NCBI GenBank assembly: GCA_000827325.1
Contig: KN832870.1
Location: 2,666,001-2,730,000 of the forward strand
Origin: Oidiodendron maius Zn
Lineage: Eukaryota; Ascomycota; Leotiomycetes; Myxotrichaceae
Direction: 5' to 3'
Length of the DNA stretch: 64,000 bases
The position numbers and the translations under genes were made by a program. Below, in pieces: positions 19,897 to 32,000 of the stretch. Numbering within the stretch: position 1 is the stretch's first letter; every line of letters begins with the position of its first letter. A model generated the notes under the pieces. That model was not told the DNA's origin. It ran no database searches and saw nothing but the letters and a program-made list of their open reading frames with translations.

Positions 19897-22800
19897 TCAC
19901 AAATCGATCAGATCAATCTCGGAGAAGTCAGGCGGGTTCTTCCCATACACGACCCTGAATTTCCCGTCCAGCGCAGCACCAGAATTGGCAATCCAAATGT
20001 TTGAATTGGAATACTCTCTTGTCCTCTTGACTTCGTCGTCGCTAACTCCGATGTCGTCTCGGGGAATCCACAGAACCGGCCGCCTGGCTCTTAGCGCATA
20101 ATGTTGGAAAGCATTCTTCACGAGGATATCTCTTTCTTCAGGTGTTAAATCCTCTATTTCGTCGGCGAAGCCTCCATAAAGTGCATCGGCCATCTTTTTC
20201 TGCGTTTCGATATCCCGATGTGTCCGCTTCCGCATGAATTGAGCTTTGCCAGCGTCCGCACTTGACCCAGCTTCGGATTTGTGGCCTTTAACTTTCGAGT
20301 TGAAGGTTTGTCCCGAGCGAACAGCCAAACTAGCTCCTTGCACTATATTGGCGGGATTGAACTTGGCGAATTTATTTGTCTTAGAAGATTCGTCCAGTGT
20401 CGAAAGTTCAATGTCAGCGCCGCTGAATGGTGCGACAGGATCCTCGGGCTGGCTAGCCTCCTCGTTAAGTCCAATGCGACGAGCTTGCACTCTTTCAAAG
20501 GCCTCATCACGGAGAACAGCCTCATCTTCAATCGTGACAGGTAGATGGTATAGTAGAGGAGCGAATGAGATGTTGAGGAGAACCTGGTAGAGTGCTGTAA
20601 AGCCCATTGCAACAATCATGATGATTCCTTGAGGCACGCATGCGGAATGTCCATTTGCATCTTGGACAAGCAAGAAAAGGCCAACTAGGCACAGCTCCAT
20701 GACGTACAGGCCAGTGAAAGTCTGATTAATTGCAGTAGGGTAGAGAATTCCACCTGTATCCAACTGGAAGCGGGAGACATATAGCATGTTGTAACGATTT
20801 GCAATCCAGAGGAGGGTGAAGGTTATGATAGCAAAGACTATGATATAAGGAGCAACGATAGAGTAGATAAGCGCAATACATGCGAAATTAGTGTAGACAG
20901 GAAAGTAGGTTCCCCAGCTGACACCCGGAAGATCTGTGTTGCGCTTCCACTTTTGTCTGGCTGTGCTATCGAAGATTTTCGGCAAGACGAACCAAAATAT
21001 TAGCGTCGTCAGCTGGAGGAGTGTCCCAGAGCTCGTAGACAATGCTTGCAGAATCATGTATGAGAAGAAATAGTTGGCGGCCTTTGGAAGTTGGGTTGCA
21101 AGGGTATCTGGAATGGCCGTGATATTTTTGGCAGAGCTAAGCGCTGCCAATGCGCCTCCGGAGATAGAGACGACTAAGAAAACCTGGACAAAAAGAAAAG
21201 CAAAGTAGAAATTTTGCACGTATTTCTGCTTTTGCTTGCCTGTCTGTGCTCCCGAGAGGAACGCTAAATAATTCAGAACCGGAGGAACAAGGGCCAGTAA
21301 TATGGTCAAGAAGAGGGCGGGCAGCACACCAGCAACAGCCTGAAGCACCTTCTGGGGGATAGCATTGAGCCAGTGTAGCCAGCTGTATTTATTGGCAAGC
21401 GACGAAATCTGGGCCAAGGATGCGGTCCACGCAACAGGGAATGCCCAGAGAATTACCATTGCCGAGACAAACACAATGACAACTCCCAGCCTAAGCCACG
21501 CTTCCCACCACGAGATTGACATATTTCCCCAGAGGACATCGTTAGGTGAGATTTCAACCGTTCGTGGCGCCATATGCCTAGGCACATGATGGGTAACAGC
21601 TTGGCTAGCCATGTGAGCCGCCAGCTGATGATTAAACTGAATAAAGGCAGAGTTCATTAACGGGAATCGCTCGGGGTGTTTCTGGTCCTCTTCAATCTCT
21701 AGGTTAAGGCGTGCTAGCTCTTCACGGCACCAATAGATAGTGTCAACTTTTTTGTTGAGCAGCGGAAGCCCAGGTAACCAGCCAGGTGTCCAACTGAATA
21801 TCGGAAGTCGGTGAGTAGGCCTGTCCTTTTTCCTCAAGTATTTCTCCCATGCTGCAGCAGTAGCATTCTCTTTGTAGTCTGGGTTATAAGCAAGGGGGTA
21901 TTCAACGGGTGTATCTTTTTTATGTGTCAAGTGAACAATCTTTGACCAAAGGCTAGTCTTCGCAGGTGTTTTCTTATCGTCTTTCGACGTCGGTACCTGA
22001 CTCTCAGATTGAGTTAAGGGAAACTCATCTCCATCTTCATAACCAGTTGGGATTGGAGACGCAAATCCTCCTGTGGGTGGCTTCCAGAACTTCCACCAGT
22101 CTTTGACAGCGGTGGTACTAGTTTCGTTGGTACCGTCTCCACCGAACTCATCATATACTACTCGACGGACGGTGTTTCCAGGCAGTCCCAGAGTGGGTCG
22201 AGCCTTTGCAGAGCCCTGGGATGATGCGAGCGAGGCTGCTCGACCGTGTTGCTTAGCTTCCGGATCATTGTCATCGGCTTCAGCCTGGTACGATCCAACT
22301 GGATAGGCATCGCGATATCGTCCATACATGTCGTACGAGTTCTCAACCTCGCCCGCATCATCGTCAATATTCATGAAGCCATTCATCGTTTCCAACTGCC
22401 TATTGATATCGCCAACAACGTGACGCGCTCCTCCTATGACTGTACCGCCAGTCTTACCAACGGCTCCAATGCCTTTACCGATGCCTTGCCCGACAGTCAC
22501 AAGACCTCCGCCAATGACATTCTTCTTGAACTTGTCGCCAGTTTGTCTTTTCTCATCTTGTTCCGGTACGGTGATGTCCTCAACGACATGAGGAACCTGA
22601 TGAAGGTCTTCAGTGGTCTCGCCACCTCCCTGCGCTAGTCTTTCAGCGTTTTCATTATCAATTTGCTCTCTCTCTTCCTTTGTGGGGGATTTCTTCTTCG
22701 ACTTGCGGGCAGCGACCTTGTCTTCCTTTTCTTGCTGTTTTCTGTGAGATTTCTTTGCCTTCCTTATGAGTTTGGTCTCTGCAGATTCCAGCTGGGCAAA

Positions 22801-23678
22801 AATAGTATCTCGTTGGTGAATCTTGTCGAGCAGTACATCATAACTGCGATTGATCCATATATTTCGAATTCCTCCAGGGAAGACGTCATACAAACCCCCG
22901 AGAGCCTCTGTTGTGAGCCACTTCTGTGGTATCGCGCTCACTAATACAGTCGTCGCCGATGCTCTCAGCCGATGCTCAGCCGAAGTCAAATAATCTTGCC
23001 GCACCTTGATATACACCCGTAGCTCTGTGAAGAACACCCCGCATACCCACACGATTACCAGCAGCGCAAGGACTAAGTGGGCCCAGTATCGATGAGTATG
23101 TGTTGGCCTAACATTACCCCAGGCGTACTGATCCATACCCGTGACATTGGCATCGGCGGAATTGCTCGTATTGTTGCCGAATTCCAACGCGTATGCGGAT
23201 CCTCTCCCGCTAATGAAGTTGAGAGGCAGGAGGACAGGGAGTATGACAACAGCGAGAGGTATAAAGATGATGAGGAGAGTCTGCAGGTAGCGAAGGAAGA
23301 AATAAGCATCAAGGCCACACTTCTTGATTACCTCTCTATCCCTGAATCGAAAGATGGCGAAGAGCCAGCCCCATGGTGTTCGCGGCGGTGGTTCGGTCCG
23401 TTGGCGCAGCGGGACCAAGTAGGTTTTGGGTTTGCTGAGAGATGTCAATTGAAGATCTAGCCTGCCATGGCAATCTGAACCCTCAAAAGTGGAACTTACA
23501 AGATCCGCGCCAGTTTCTCTTTCAACAAGATGAACGCCAGCATCTGGATGCCAAAAATCACCAGCGAGGAGACCAGGGCAGTTATGAAAGCAACGAAGCT
23601 GATGCCCTGCGATCCCTGGCCCGAGCCCACATCGCTGGTGGCCGAGGGCGACGGGGTACTGCTCGCAGTTGCAGACAT
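19897..23678 (-). CDS. CSC1/OSCA-family (RSN1/PHM7-type) membrane channel
   Basis: Exons are 23678-23500 and 23434-19897, giving 1238 residues. A first helix (FVAFITALVSSLVIFGIQML, residues about 27-50) lies in exon 1. The splice joins LARIF to KPKTYLVPLRQRTEPPP, which is diagnostic. Then come KCGLDAYFFLRYL, helices near 75-105 and 150-175, and a very long cytoplasmic loop (about 190-640) with charged and Gly-rich insertions (KKNVIGGGLVTVGQGIGKGI). The DUF221/RSN1 channel core follows with multiple helices, then a cytoplasmic tail and the conserved RRPVLWIPRDDIGVSDDEV block near the C-terminus. The family includes calcium-permeable osmosensitive (TMEM63/OSCA) channels and fungal Rsn1/Phm7 proteins. 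The exact subfamily and ion are not determined here. Confidence 0.9.
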
Positions 23679-25515
23679 GGTGGAACAGTCAATGGTACGT
23701 CGTACCTGAGAGGGAGGGGAGTTGTGTTATCTCGACATGGAACTGATATATTGGGCGATGAGGCGTAAGTCCAGGACAATTAAAAGATATAGCGTAGTAG
23801 AGAGAATGCGACGAAGGACTGGCAGGTATCAATGAAGGCGTGGGAGTGAATAAGAGAGGGGGGACAGCGCATGAAAGACAGGCAGAAAGTAAGTGGATAT
23901 AAATCAGGACGATTCCGCGCTTGGTCCCGCTGGCGGGCGGGTGGTGGAATACAAGGGACCTGAAACAGGGTCACAGGCACGGAGTATGACTTCATCGCGC
24001 GCCGACTGGGATGACTGGCCGAGAGGCTCTCGTTTCCCAACCCGCGCGGCGCCAGAGCCGCGGTTATGGACTGGGGCTGTCTCATTGGCGCACATACCAG
24101 ACCTCAGCTTGCCTCCAAAATAGCCACTGGAGGAGAGATATATTCTGGTCTTGGGCATCGCCATGGGGTAACACGACTTGCCAGCATATATTATAGTGGC
24201 CAGCCCAAGCAGCTCCAATCGCCACGTCAGTGAGTTCTCCTCACACCAGACGATCCTACCGCACGAGGAGAGAGCAGGCGCGTTTCTCTTAGTCGTCCGA
24301 AATGGAGCGGGATCTCTTCGCGCCTGGCCTCAAGATTGTTTTCTTGTTTTTTTTTTTCTTTTCATTTCGTTTGCGAAATATTTTGTGCACGTATATGGCA
24401 CTAGAGGAGTCATATCTAGCTCCAATCCTGGAAGATATCTCCACATACAAAGGCTCATAGGAATAAGAAAGCCTACGTGCGACATCCACAAAAAATATCG
24501 AGGCACGAAGGTATGCAATATGCAATAGCTGAAGCTATACTTTCTTCTTACCTGCAACTCAGTGTGCTCTGCAGATGGCCCATTAAGAAAGGTGTTGGCA
24601 CAATAATTCAGGTAGGAGATCCGACCGGCATAAATTTGACTTTCAGGCCTGGATTTCGCAGCAGATATATGTCTGTATACCGACACAGCGAATTTTGACC
24701 ATGGGCATCTATGGCATGACTCATGTCAGCTATTGGCGTTCTTTTCCACGCAGCTTCGCGCTATACCTCACTACGAGTCGCTCGCTTCTACTGTAGGTTG
24801 TTTGCTTATTGTACTATAGGTTGTTTGCTTACTCGTTGCAACACGTCGAGGAAAAATTCGTCTAGGGACTAATTTCTTGACAGTGTGATACACTATCTAG
24901 GTATTTGTCTCCATTGACCTCTGGTTCTCTCCTCGCGGGGAATCAGACCCTAGTGGCCAGAATGTATTGAAGAATCTGATATTGTCTACGTAGCGACTGG
25001 CACTGCAACACTACTGCCTATCCCTGCACCGGATGCCGATTGATCTCAATTTTATGGAGTTTTTTATGTTGTCGTTCCTGAAAGAGACCGAGACCGAGCT
25101 TTTCGAAGCAGTTTTGCTCGCCTTGAAGACTGTAGCAGGTCCCCGTTATCAGAATATGATGGTTATCTAGATGGACTCGCGTGTGAAGATTCTGGAACCT
25201 CGGAACATGATACTCTTCGGGATTTACATCTTGCATGGGGTTGGACAACCTATTGTAATTGCGAGCTGGAGTGTGTTGATTTCGCTCAAGTCGGCCTCTG
25301 TGATGGCCGCCCTAAAATCGCGAGGCATTATGGGCAGTTGTACTTCAAGATGTGCGTCAGACAAGGCGGAGTGGCACAATAAATAAGTGCCTAGTCTTTG
25401 ATTTCTCTAGGGAACTCAGGGAGAGCGGCAATATCTAACCCAAGCCGCCCAACCTCTTTTGGGAACGCCATGTGTTGACACATATCTTAAGAAACACAGG
25501 TATTAGCCATCTCAC
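23679..25515. other. Spacer upstream of CSC1-like gene; satellite at 24789-24831
   Basis: The first 500 bp should hold the CSC1-like promoter. A T-run lies near 24344-24360. The satellite is listed separately. Short ORFs (for example 24178-24528 and 25018-25248) carry no recognisable motif. The part 25400-25515 should be the guanine deaminase 3' UTR. Confidence 0.45.
24789..24831 (+). repeat. 24-bp satellite, two units
   Basis: Two tandem units of the TGTACTATAGGTTGTTTGCTTA type. An exact 18-base match (24811-24828) links it to the array at 5803-5878, 19 kb away. Confidence 0.6.
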
Positions 25516-26962
25516 CTACGATTTCACCTCATGAACGAGACGTCCTTTTACCCAGACCGCAAGCGTGTTCCTATCGTCCCCATTGAACACCCATTTTGCG
25601 AGTCTCTCCGGCCAACTCTCCCAGCCAAAGACATCGACTGGTCTGGCATTTATGCTCTCGTCACTGTCGACTTGATTTAAGCCGATCAGCTGCGCGTCCC
25701 ACTCCTTGCCGACCTCAAATCCACCTATCGTCTGCTCCAAACCGACCACACTAGCACCCCCCCTGGTGCTCAGATATAGAGCCTCCTCGACACTCAGCTT
25801 GCATTCGTCACCTCCTTCCATGGCAACGTGACGGCTAACCAAGAGAGCTTGTCTGATCGCCTCAAGTATTGACGGGCTGTATCCGCCACTCATATCCGTG
25901 CCGAGGCCAACTTCAATGCCCTTCTCTAACAACTTTCTGACCTTCGCCGTGCCCGATGTGATGGCGGAATTACTGGCCGGACAGTGACTGATCTTTCCCT
26001 TCCTCTTCTTAATTAGATCCACTTCCTCATCTGAAAGATGTACGGCATGGGCCAGGATGGTCTTGGGTCCGAGTAAGCCGTGATCATCGTACACATGGGT
26101 ATATGACATGTGGTCCGGAAACAGCTGCCCAACAAGCTTAATTTCGTTTGTGTTCTCAGAGATATGCGTCTGAACTGGAAGTCCGGTCTCCTTCTGCAAG
26201 GCGCCGAGGTTATGCATGAGTTCGCTGCTGCAGCTGGGGGCGAATCGCGGCGTGATGATTGGGGTAACGAGAGTATTTGAAGGGTCGATCTCTGCAATGT
26301 GCGAGATGGTTGCCCGCGTATCTGCTAGAGCACTGGCGGGGGACTCGTCCCGGTAGAAGTCTGGAGATAAGGTGTCCATGCAGCATCGACCTATGAAAGC
26401 TCTTTGGCCAAAGGACAGGCAGAGATCGGCCAGGAGGTTAGTTGACGGGACGGATATAGTGGCATAGTATGAGGCTGTGGTTGTGCCGTGCGAAAGAGTG
26501 CGTTGTATACATCGAGTATATACAGTCTTAGCTTTTTCAATGGAAGAAAGACTACTTTCCATGGGGAAAGTGTACGTATTTAGCCAGTCGAGGAGTGTGG
26601 TCTTCCCGAAGATCCCTGCGTTTGGATACTGGGAGGCATGGATGTGCGTGTCTAGAGTAATTAGTGGGTTTATGAGGAAGATGTATATATATATATATAT
26701 ATCAATACTTACCTATAAATCCTGGAAAGAAGAATTCCCCTTCCTTTGCTCTCGTTACCGTGACATCTCCACGTGACCAGCCCAGTCGTGGATAGAGAGA
26801 CTTTTCAGCCCTGATTTGATCATAGTTTGGCCAGATGGCGACAATTATACCCTTATCATCGACGCATACGGCCGTATTCTGGAGGAATTCCAATTCACTC
26901 AGACTCTTGCTGTGGACGAGGGTTCCGAGGAAGAGGTGTCGTCCAGTAGTTTGGCCCGCCAT
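25516..26962 (-). CDS. GUD1: Guanine deaminase
   Basis: Exons are 26962-26713 and 26651-25516, giving 461 residues. It converts guanine to xanthine plus ammonia in purine salvage and catabolism. The amidohydrolase fold is shown by PGFIDTHIHA formed across the splice (metal ligands H86 and H88), QTHISEN, ILAHAVHLSD, KISHCPASNSAI and GLGTDMSGGYSPS (catalytic Asp), in the order and spacing of the cytosine/guanine deaminase subgroup. Length is normal. The intron 26712-26652 contains a (TA)n run of about 19 bases. Residues 350-461 include the composite beta-sheet end segment VWVKGRLVHEVKS. Confidence 0.93.
26684..26702. repeat. (TA)n microsatellite in GUD1 intron
   Basis: About 19 bases of alternating T and A lie inside the intron, close to the donor side on the minus strand. 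Confidence 0.9.
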
Positions 26963-27294
26963 TGGATCTGTGAACTCTGGATATTCTGCTCTATCTGTCT
27001 AACTCTTTCCAAGGCTCAGCCAGTCCTCTCTACATCTGATCTTCTATGTCTCTCAGGCAGTTTCCATGCTCTTATATGTAGTCGTCGAAATAGAGAAAGG
27101 GATAAGAAGAACCCACTTGCGGCCACTTGTACACTTTAGGCAAGGCTAAGCGTCGGATATGGCCGGTTCGTCGGACTCCAGCGCGGGTATCACGATTATA
27201 GATATTTTCTCGTCATACGAACTCGAAAGTGCAAAAAGCAAAATATTGTACAGCTAGAGGTAATATATTCTTTTTACTTCACAACTCCCTGTAT
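26963..27294. promoter_or_regulatory. Spacer between GUD1 and gelsolin-repeat gene
   Basis: 332 bp between same-strand genes, expected to hold the GUD1 promoter and the 3' UTR of the gelsolin gene. No gene seen. Confidence 0.4.
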
Positions 27295-28503
27295 TCATGC
27301 CGCGGCCTCAAGCGCCTTTAGGAATGCCGGGCTTTCGTTGCCCTCTAGAACAGTGGCAACTGGTGCGAGATGCACTTCTCCGCCTTCCTGTCTCTCTTGG
27401 AGTTGTCTAACATACATTTGAACTACCTTAATCCACATAGATTTCTCTGCTTTACTTGCCTTCAGCCCTCTCCAGACCCAAATTGCCGTCCCATTGTCGA
27501 AGACAAAGACGTCGTTGCCATCAAAGTCCTGTCGTCGAATGCTCTGGCCGTCCTTGACCAGATTGAAGGACATCCTTCCAGATTCATCACTGAAACGGTA
27601 CAATCTTTGAGGGCGGGGCGATTCGGTGGCGAGCTTTTGCGACGACTTGATAGGTCTGGGGCATTGCAGTGAGGCATAATCCGCATCCTTACCTCCCAGC
27701 AGATCAACCACAAGTCTGGATCTTGATTCGGCTTGCGAGAGAACCTCGACATCGACGTGTTTCGCCAATGTCATGTCGTGAACGACTTGCGCCGCTTTGG
27801 CTTTCTCCATAGGGCTACATGACTTTCCTTGCCAGACCCATATCTTCGTCGAACCGGCATCCAGAACGAACACGTCCTCCTCATCCAGACTCTGCCATAT
27901 CGGCTCTACCTCATGCACCACAAGGGAAGCTGTACGGGCACCGGGAGGGTGTTTAAAGATCCGGAGAAGTGTGTTGATGGCCTCTGGCCTGGTATCCCTA
28001 TCAACATGTCGGAATCCAGAGCGTACACCCCCCGAGAGGATCTTGAGTTTGGGAAAGAGCGCCATGAATTGCTCGGAGGGTGCCTGTTGCACTTCTCGAT
28101 GAGAGGTTGCTGAGCCGCGCAGGAACTCGTCCAGCTCGACCGTCTTGTAGGCAGCGGTGCCCGCTTCATCCTGTGATGTCTTGCTCCCCAGCCAGAAGAA
28201 GATGTCATGGCAGAGCTTCTCCTCCCTATCCTTATTCCCAACTTTGTAGGAGTGTAGCACGATGTAGCTGTCTCCGTCGTAGAACTCACCAGCTTTATCG
28301 TGGGGCCATATGATGACTTCGAAATTTTCGATGCGCCAGATATGAAGGCCCGCGACCTGGCCTACCTTGCCATCGTTCCACGCCGGCTCGGTCTGTGCGG
28401 AGCGATACTTGACTTTGTGATCGATGTCGGAGCCGATGAGCTCGACATTGCTGTCTTTGATGTCATATTCCTTCAGGTGCGTCAATCCTTCGTGTGGGGG
28501 CAT
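27295..28503 (-). CDS. Gelsolin-repeat (severin/fragmin-like) actin-binding protein
   Basis: A single exon of 402 residues. Three gelsolin-like repeats are visible: about 50-150 with LHIWRIENFEVIIWP, FYDGDSYIVLHSY and HDIFFWLGSKTSQDEAGTAA; about 190-270 with VFVLDAGSTKIWVWQGKSCS; and about 310-400 with VFVFDNGTAIWVWRGLKASKAEK. This three-repeat size is that of severin, fragmin and CapG, which cap or sever actin filaments under calcium. The DESGRMSFNLVKDG piece fits repeat three. Acidic residues of type-2 calcium sites are partly present but were not verified. No signal peptide, so cytoplasmic. Confidence 0.88.
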   Translation of the reverse strand: MPPHEGLTHLKEYDIKDSNVELIGSDIDHKVKYRSAQTEPAWNDGKVGQVAGLHIWRIENFEVIIWPHDKAGEFYDGDSYIVLHSYKVGNKDREEKLCHDIFFWLGSKTSQDEAGTAAYKTVELDEFLRGSATSHREVQQAPSEQFMALFPKLKILSGGVRSGFRHVDRDTRPEAINTLLRIFKHPPGARTASLVVHEVEPIWQSLDEEDVFVLDAGSTKIWVWQGKSCSPMEKAKAAQVVHDMTLAKHVDVEVLSQAESRSRLVVDLLGGKDADYASLQCPRPIKSSQKLATESPRPQRLYRFSDESGRMSFNLVKDGQSIRRQDFDGNDVFVFDNGTAIWVWRGLKASKAEKSMWIKVVQMYVRQLQERQEGGEVHLAPVATVLEGNESPAFLKALEAAA

Positions 28504-29007
28504 GTTGTCGTTCTTGATGACAGCACAAGCCAGTAGTAAATTTGAGTGAGGAGTTACTATAAGATTTATTGCAGTTTTATGGTCAATGGATCCTCTCCAG
28601 CATTAGATGCCCGCTGGCAGGCGAGGCGGCGGTCCCTGTCTTGGCGGGGCGGTGAAGTTACCCCGCGGCCGCATACGAATCCCATCCACAATGGTTATGT
28701 GGCGTGTCTTCACGGCAATGGGGCCGAGCGCTGTACTCGGCGCTCCAGCTGCATTAAATAACGCCTCTCATCTCCAACCATAACTTCATTATAGACGAAT
28801 AATTGATAAAACCGCATGCCTCGTTGCTCATTAGTGGTTTATCATAAATTGAGTACGCGACCCTAATATTCTTTATTACTCTAAGGATCTGGGGATATAA
28901 AACTACGTAGAGGTCTAGTATTCTATGGTGGAGGTCCGTTTAACATGTATATCGGAATACCGTACGCCTGCAATGCCAGTCGACTATTAACTTCACGATA
29001 CAGCCCC
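28504..29007. other. Spacer upstream of the gelsolin gene
   Basis: It holds the gelsolin-gene promoter and the NTE1 3' UTR. A GC-rich patch (28605-28680) breaks otherwise AT-rich DNA. No gene seen. Confidence 0.4.
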
Positions 29008-32000
29008 TTATATACTCGCTCTGCGAGGAGCCATAGTCCTGCGAAGCGCCTTCTTCTCCTCCGTCTCGTCAACGAGAGGAAGAACACCCTTGTCTCTCAT
29101 CTCCGCCAGATATTCCTTTCCAAATTTGTAGCCAACCTGGTAGATCTCATCAAACTTGCCAAAGTCCAACGTTCCATAGCCATCAATGGGCGGCCGCATG
29201 TAGAGACATCCAGGAGTCGCCTTTGCCCTTTCCAGAGCATCGACACTGGATACATATGCTAGTCGAGCTTGGATTTCGGCCAAGGTTGGCGGATTTGGAT
29301 GGGACGAGAAAGGATTCCATCGGTTTGCAAAAGCCCAAAATCCAGACAAGGAGTCCCCAAATTTTTGAGGCGTATCATCATCAAGGCTTCCCACATCAAT
29401 GGCAAATATTACATCCGCCCCCAGGGATTTCATGTGCGACACTGTAAGATTATCGATGTATCCCCCGTCTAAAAGCATACTGCCCTCATCGCACAGCGGT
29501 GGAAGCAGCCCGGCCAGAGACATCGATGCTCTCACATACCGCCATGCATAACCGCTAGTATGTATTTCAGACCGACTATTGCTGATGTTCGTAGTATTGC
29601 AGTAAAACTCCAGCCAGAAATCTTCTATTTGGGTATTTCCAAAAGTCTTGAAGATACCACGGTTGAATTCATGTCCTGTAGTATACGATGCAGATGGATA
29701 TGTCAAGTCGAGAGCAAACCGCCACATGCTGGCCATTCGACCCGCAAACTTTTTTGCACGGCCATACATAGGAACAACATCTGCCTCACTAGCATACAAA
29801 GCTCCGATAAAGGATCCGATGGATGTGCCGCCGACAATGTCAATGGGAACGCCGGCCTCTTCTAATGCCCTAATGATACCCACTTGTGATATGCCCCTTG
29901 CTCCTCCACCCCCTAGGACAAGGCCGATAGATTTACCGCATAGTCGTCTGGCGATGCGGTGGAAATCGCCCTTGAATGGCGTATCCGCTGAGTAGAGGGG
30001 TGTTTGTCGTACTCGACGAGATGTATACTTTTGAATCTCGGCCTGCAAAACCTGAACCCGTTGCTTTAATGTGGAACCAAAATTTCGCGCTTGAGGATGT
30101 GCCGGCACTGTGTCTGCTCTGTACGCCATCTGGACATGGTGGTGGCCCCCATTTATCCATACTCGATTTCGTAGCCAGGCACGCATTAAGCCTGGTGGTG
30201 AGAACCGGTCTGCATGCAGTAATACAAGCTCTTTCCTCGCCGTTGTCTTCATGCCCAGCAGGAATCGTTCGTACTCTCCGATTGCGGGCGACCCTTCGGC
30301 CAATCCAACGAGAAGTATGCAGTCAGCTTGGCTAATACAGGTTTGCGTCCACGGAGAATTAACATTGGTGTCTGAATTAGCACAGTTAGTATTGCATCAA
30401 AATTGAATTGGATAGCAGGCATATTTATAGTTTAGCAATCAGGAAAAAATTAGAGTTTTCAAAGTTTTGGTCTTCACTGAAGAACTCAAGTTAAATGATC
30501 TCATCATATGCCAATACAATTGACGATAACCAACTTACCAGCAACATAGAGTACAAGGCCATACTTCTCCTCGAGATCAGCCAGATACTGAGACAACTTC
30601 AGCTTTCCCATGCGACTAAAAGCATGACGGCCAAGATGATTCAGGATAGCCGCCTGATTGAGTGATGCCACTCCATTCGTAGCACCAATTTGAGTCAGTG
30701 CGTTCATTAGCCGACTGCCAAATTCGACTACTGGGACGCCAGCAGCGACCGGCAATATGGCTACAGTCCGAAGGTTGACCGTCGAGGACACTTTGTTATT
30801 CGTGGCCTCCTTTCCTTGCACGAATACTGGGTCTTCAACTAACGCCCTCATACGAGAAGCTATAATTTTCGAAATTTTGATCGTAATTCCTGGATGCTCT
30901 TGTGCGAGACTATTGAATAGTGTCTTTGGGAACTTTGCAAGCTCTGTGTCACGAATCGCGTGAAGTGTGGCAGGCCGCACTGATTCGGTCATGACTTCTA
31001 GCTCGCCGACGCTTTCTCCCTGTCCATATTCTCCTATAACCTTCATGCCATCTTGTTCGTTGTTCAAAACTTGCCGAAGTCTGCCATTAAGGACAATGTA
31101 AATTGCATCACTCTCATCTCCCTGGCGATAGATTACTTGCCCGGCACTGACTTGCACCCACTCAAGTGCAAAGTCAATATGTAGAATTAGTCGCGGCAGG
31201 AGACTTGTGAGGCGCTTTGCCATGGTCAGAAGCACTACTGGGTACTTTTCCACTATCCTTTCTAGAGAAGTTCGAGATAAAAATCCAACATAAACATCCG
31301 TTTTCGCAACGACGTCTATGAAGGACCGATATGAAGATATTGTTCCAACATAACCAGCAATGCCGCCAGGCTTGATCAATGCCAGGCTCTTTGGGCCTGT
31401 GGTTTTCTTCTTCTTTCCTTCTAGGGCACTGGAGCTTACTCCAGACACTGACGCACGAGACGAACCAGTCCGTGTTCGCGAGAGTGGCGCTAGTGGATCC
31501 TCCGTGCTCTTAAAGTGTGATGGGCGATAGGAGTGCCCCAAAACCGCAGGATCAGGCTTATCATCTGCTGGAACAGTAACATCTAAAAATCCATCGACCA
31601 CATAGTATAAACCCGGATTTCGTTCGCCTCGTTCAACAAGGACAGAACCTTTTGGGAAGTAGACAATTTCTACCTCATCCTTTAATTCTTGCGCCAGTCC
31701 CTGCATGCTCGGAAACCCTCCTGCGCTAATACCACCAGAAGTCATAGATTCGGAATCGCCGTCTCCCGATGCCTCGTAAGGGTCAATCATGCCAAATGCG
31801 TTGTTGCTGAAAACTGCCTTTTGTCTTTTTTGGTCGTAAGAGACGAGCATTGGTGAAGCCTCCACGGAATCCGACATCTTCAAGGCATTCTTTGTGTTTG
31901 TCAAACCAATTGCCTTAAATATACATTCCAATATTGAGCTTCGAAAAATGCTATCCTCATCCATCGATTCTTGTCGATGGAGAGTTAGTCGTGGGTGCAA

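Noticed and set aside
30303-30504. Two separate genes (patatin protein and cNMP-binding protein) either side of this gap
   Set aside because: Splicing the 167-bp intron 30538-30372 keeps frame and yields the NTE1 architecture in one chain.
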